From Zygaena filipendulae (Eukaryota > Arthropoda > Insecta > Lepidoptera > Zygaenidae), in the NCBI GenBank assembly GCA_907165275.2, contig CAJRBF020000003.1, positions 558,001 to 622,000 of the forward strand: a stretch of 64,000 nucleotides of DNA. The letters run 5' to 3'. Below are positions 60,306-64,000 of the stretch, in pieces. The translations under genes were made by a program, and so were the position numbers. How positions within the stretch are numbered: position 1 is the stretch's first letter; each line of letters opens with the position of its first letter. Under the pieces are notes generated by a model. The model did not search any database. It saw only the letters and a program-made list of their open reading frames with translations, and was not told the DNA's origin.

Positions 60306-61362
60306 TCATATAGAGCTAATCTTTACAAGCTGGTCTTCATTCACGATACGTATAGCTTGTGAACCCTCGGTCTTTCGTATATATACATTTCCATAGGATG
60401 TCCAGCAGCTTACGATTTTTTTCTTCTTTAAAAGATCCCTTGCCAGGTAATGAAGCCGTTTGACCTTTGGCGACAGGGATTCAGCAACATAAACGGGTCT
60501 AGTCACTCCAGGAACAGACAAATGCGAAGTATTCAGCTTATTATCTGGATTAGCCTTGTTGTAATCCCTTGACAGCCTGACGAAACTGTCCTTTAACGTG
60601 ACTGTTGTGAAGTTGACATTGATTTGGCTATCTGAGGGGTTCTTAGTTTGTAGACGATAAATATCACTAATGTCGGAGTCTAGAATTGGCTGCTCAATCA
60701 TAGACTAAATTTTCTTAACAATATTATGAAGGTAATTTTTGTTTTCATCAATCGATTTTGGAACGTTTCTTATCTCAATAGCTGAAGCACGTGCGGTTCG
60801 CTGGAGCTGTTCTATCATCAGTTCAAGCTTACCAATCTGATTTTTGTAAGCATCATTACTGATCTCCAAGACCTCCAGTCGAGTCAACAGATCATCGTAT
60901 TTCTTAGACATAAATTCGATACTGGATCGAATCTCAATGTTTTGGAGTTTGATATCGTTAACAGTTGAGCTTAGGATATTCAATTTATTTACTTGCTCGT
61001 TCCGAAGCTGCGCAAACATGTCACGTATCTCCGACATGAATGCGACCATACTTAACGGATCTTCAACGTTGCACTGTTGGGGAGCTGTTGGAGGCGAGGC
61101 TGAGGAGCCACCACGCCGCGTGCACACATTTTCCATCTCAATTTGATTGTTACGGGTGGTCTCTTTAATTGGCGTATCGTCGTTTTTGAGTTGTCTAGGC
61201 TGTTTCGTACTACACACGGGACATATCCAAGATTTTTTAAAGTCCCTCGTTAACTCCTTTTTCCTCTTTTCCGAGGATATAACACACTGCACATGATAAG
61301 AATACTCGCACCTGACGCAGGCTAACGTACCAGCAGAGGTCTCGTGCACGGAGGTACAGCAG
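60306..61362 (-). pseudogene. CR1-like ORF1: PHD-type zinc finger, coiled coil and baculoviral FP-like domain
   Basis: The N-terminus keeps part of a PHD-like finger (CVRCEYSYHVQCV, then WICPVCSTKQP), followed by a long coiled coil (about 60790-60990) and a C-terminal domain beginning IEIRNVPKS and, after an in-frame TAG at about 60704-60706, IYRLQTKNPSDSQINVNF, LNTSHLSVPG, VAESLSPKVKRLHYLARDL and VSCWTSYGNVYIRK. This C-terminal part corresponds to the FP (few-polyhedra) domain known from baculoviral FP25K and from insect LINE ORF1 proteins. One stop separates the halves and the extreme N-terminus is missing. Confidence 0.82.
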
Positions 61363-62450
61363 TGGAATTATTATAATTATTATTATTATAATATATAAAG
61401 CTGGATTGCCACTCACTCATTGACATAATTGTTCTCCCAGAAGGAGCATCTCTAGGTTGATACAATGTATGGAACGTGTAGAGGGGACGTTTCGGTGATT
61501 ATGGGAAAACCTCGACATCTTCGATTCCTGCTTCTCATCAGGTAGCGAGTCAACTGCCCGCCGAAACTATCCATCGAAAGAGAAAACGTTTCTAACTAAA
61601 TTTCATCCACACCTTGGGCAAATTTCAATAGTGTAACTTTTTTTTCAAAATGGCGGAAAAAAACATGGCCGCCGAACAAAATTCAAACTCGATTATCTCC
61701 GAAACTATAGGAGTCTGATGGGGGGTGCTCAAACAAATGTCATAGAGGTCGATGGGGGGCAACCGCCTGGCGTGGTAAAAATCCAAAATGGCGGATTCAA
61801 AATGGCGGCCGAAAAAAAAGTTGATCCGATCCGGGTGAGGTTCGGCGTCCGGGCGTTTTTGGGGTCGCTGATGCCGAATATCGAATCAGTTTTTCGATTG
61901 CGTCATTTTTCAAGATGGCCGCCGAACATTAGTTGTTTGTATGGGGAAATTGTTTCGGCCCTGGCTCGGAAACTATCGACCGTGGGTATTGAAAAAAAAT
62001 TTGTACAGTTGGTGGTGCACTATCTTCTTCTATCGGGATATAAATAATTCCAAGATGGCGGACGGATTCGAAATGGCTGGCGAAAAAAAGTTAAGCATAA
62101 TTGTTCTCCCAGAAGGAGCATCTCTAGGTCGATATAATGTATTTAAGATGTGGAAAGGAGGTTTCTGTGATTGTGGGAAAACCTTGACATCTTCGATTCC
62201 TGCTCCTCATCAGGTAGTGAGTTGACTGCCCGCCGAAACTATCCATCAAAAGTAAAACTGTTACTTACAAAGTTTGATCCACACCTTGGGCTATTTTCAA
62301 TAGTGAATTTTTTTTTCAAAATGGCGGAAAAAATCATGGCCGCCGAACAAAATTCAAACTCGATTATCTCCGAAACTAAAAGAGTCAGGTGGGGGGTGCT
62401 CGAACAAATAGAGGTCAATGGGGGCAACCGGGCACAGGGCGACCAAGCCT

Positions 62451-62489
62451 CGCGAGCTGCTCGCAGCTCGCGCACAGGGCGAATCTAGT
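62451..62489 (+). other. Helitron 3' terminal hairpin and CTAGT, unit 1
   Basis: Perfect stem 62451-62460 with 62463-62472, loop TC, and CTAGT at 62485-62489. The next unit begins at once. Confidence 0.75.
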
Positions 62490-63566
62490 TATTATTATAA
62501 TTATAATATATAAAGCTGGATTGCCACTCACTCATTGACATAATTGTTCTCCCGGAAGGAGCATCTCTAGGTTGATATAATGTATGGAACATGCAAAGGG
62601 GACGTTTCGGTGATTATGGGAAAACCTCGACATCTTCGATTCCTGCTTCTCATCAGGTAGCGAGTCGACTGCCCGCCGAAACTATCCATCGAAAGTGAAA
62701 ACGTTTCTAACTAAATTTCATCCACACCTTGGGCAAATTTCAATAGTGTAACTTTTTTTTCAAAATGGCGGAAAACAACATGGCCGCCGAACAAAATTCA
62801 AACTCGATTATCTCCGAAACTAAAAGAGTCTGATGGGGGGTGCTCAAACAAATGTCATAGAGGTCGATGGGGGGCAACCGCCTGGCGTGGTAAAAATCCA
62901 AAATGGCGGATTCAAAATGGCGGCCAAAAAAAATTTGATCCGATCCGGGTGAGGTTCGGCGTCCCGGGGTTTTTGGGGTCGCTGATGCCGAATATCGAAT
63001 CAGTTTTTCGATTGCGTCATTTTTCAAGATGGCCGCCGAACATTAGTTGTTTGTATGGGGAAATTGTTTCGGCCCTGGCTCGGAAACTATCGGCCGTGGG
63101 TATTGAAAAAAAATTTGTACAGTTGGTGGTGCACTATCTGCTTCTATCGGGATATAAATAATTCCAAGATGGCGGACGGATTCGAAATGGCTGGCGAAAA
63201 AAAGTTAAGCATAATTGTTCTCCCAGAAGGAGCATCTCTAGGTCGATATAATGTATTTAAGATGTGGAAAGGAGGTTTCTGTGATTGTGGGAAAACCTTG
63301 ACATCTTCGATTCCTGCTCCTCATCAGGTAGTGAGTTGACTGCCCGCCGAAACTATCCATCAAAAGTAAAACTGTTACTTACAAAGTTTGATCCACACCT
63401 TGGGCAAATTTCAATAATGAAACTTTTTTTTCAAAATGGCGGAAAAAATCATGGCCGCCGAACAAAATTCAAACTCGATTATCTCCGAAACTAAAAGAGT
63501 CAAGTGGGGGGTGCTCGAACAAATAGAGGTCAATGGGGGGCAACCGGGCACAGGGCGACCAAGCCT

Positions 63567-63605
63567 CGCGAGCTGCTCGCAGCTCGCGCACAGGGCGAAT
63601 CTAGT
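63567..63605 (+). other. Helitron 3' terminal hairpin and CTAGT, unit 2
   Basis: Same hairpin at 63567-63588, CTAGT at 63601-63605, followed directly by unit 3. Confidence 0.75.
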
Positions 63606-64000
63606 TATAATATATAAAGCTGGATTACCACTCACTCATTGACATAATTGTTCTCCCAGAAGGAGCATCTCTAGGTTGATATAATGTATGGAACATGTAG
63701 AGGGGACGTTTCGGTGATTATGGGAAAACCTCGACATCTTCGATTCCTGCTTCTCATCAGGTAGTGAGTCTACTGCCCGCCGAAACTATCCATCGAAAGT
63801 GAAAACGTTTCTAACTAAATTTCATCCACACCTTGAGCAAATTTCAATAGTGTAACTTTTTTTTCAAAATGGCGGAAAAAAACATGGCCGCCGAACAAAA
63901 TTCAAACTCGATTATCTCCGAAACTAAAAGAGTCAGGTGGGGGGTGCTCAAACAAATGTCATAGAGGTCAATGGGGGGCAACCGCCTGGTGTGGTAAAAA

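Larger units (their letters stand above)
58147..61362 (-). mobile_element. Decayed CR1-like LINE
   Basis: ORF1 (61362-60306) and ORF2 (59926-58147) of a minus-strand non-LTR element. ORF2 is cut at FLDLT by the outer gypsy LTR, and the 3' remainder is not in the window. The 5' end stops at a TTA-rich microsatellite next to the Helitron array. Confidence 0.85.
61363..64000 (+). repeat. Tandem array of Helitron-like units (about 1.1 kb)
   Basis: Two complete units (about 61363-62489 and 62490-63605) and a third cut by the window edge. Each starts with TATAATATATAAAGCTGGATT, contains two related halves (the ttgttctcccagaaggagca block occurs at about 61429, 62100, 62543, 63216 and 63650) and ends with a 10-bp-stem hairpin (CGCGAGCTGC-TC-GCAGCTCGCG), a 12-bp spacer and CTAGT. 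The hairpin plus CTAGT is the classic Helitron 3' end. No coding frame is meaningful. Confidence 0.7.

Noticed and set aside
61718..63642. Protein-coding frames of 60-109 codons in the right-hand array
   Set aside because: They repeat with the satellite unit, are short, and overlap on both strands with no domain.

Overview
This is a eukaryotic, almost certainly insect and most likely lepidopteran, window made almost entirely of nested transposable elements. No intact host gene, rRNA, tRNA or CRISPR array could be supported. The lepidopteran call rests on the mix of element families (BEL/Pao, Ty3/gypsy, Jockey, R1/LOA-like and CR1-like LINEs, Lep1-like Helitrons ending in CTAGT) and is an inference. 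Such density of nested elements is typical of pericentromeric or W-chromosome DNA, which the sequence alone cannot prove.

Layout. 1-425: end of one Polinton, inverted, running off the left edge. 426-5183: a fragment of an unrecognised protein, a decayed BEL gag, a TTAA-flanked MITE candidate, three Helitron-like pieces and AT-rich filler. 5184-7103: decayed Pao integrase with its probable LTR. 7104-8829: an LTR fragment and a plus-strand BEL gag fragment. 8833-15815: a minus-strand BEL element, nearly complete but split by a 5'-truncated LINE (TSD TCAACCACTTT), by a 0.5-kb probable solo LTR, and by two stop codons. 15816-17008: LTR and short gag of a plus-strand gypsy, broken by a Polinton. 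17009-28831 (plus 40276-40312): the Polinton/adintovirus-like element. 28832-40275: a young minus-strand gypsy with 2.7-kb LTRs (TSD CCGG) inserted in the Polinton polymerase gene, itself carrying an R1/LOA-like LINE. 40313-44369: 5'-truncated Jockey LINE plus a 65-bp tail of a second one. 44382-46525 and 57546-58146: an outer, deleted gypsy. 46526-57545: an inner gypsy of the same family (TSD CTTC) holding a full-length Jockey LINE. 58147-61362: decayed CR1-like LINE. 61363-64000: tandem Helitron-like array.

The Polinton carries, on the plus strand in close order, an FtsK/HerA packaging ATPase, a DUF8207-like protein, a protein with phage-fibre-like repeats, a DDE integrase with chromodomain, a phospholipase A2/membrane-active protein, an adenain-like protease (split from the previous gene by a frameshift), a penton-like minor capsid protein, a small basic protein, the major capsid protein and an unknown protein. 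On the minus strand it carries a decayed accessory gene and a protein-primed DNA polymerase B. This is a complete set for virion assembly, replication and integration, now inactivated by the gypsy insertion, a frameshift and loss of one end.

The strongest new signal is target choice by the Jockey LINE. Three independent-looking insertions (40313-44292, 44305-44369, 47433-53156) sit at one exact site, TTCACGACTCGT, near the 3' end of pol in two copies of one gypsy family. The LINE copies are visibly more diverged from each other than the gypsy copies are. A site-specific Jockey element using an LTR retrotransposon as its landing site would be unusual.
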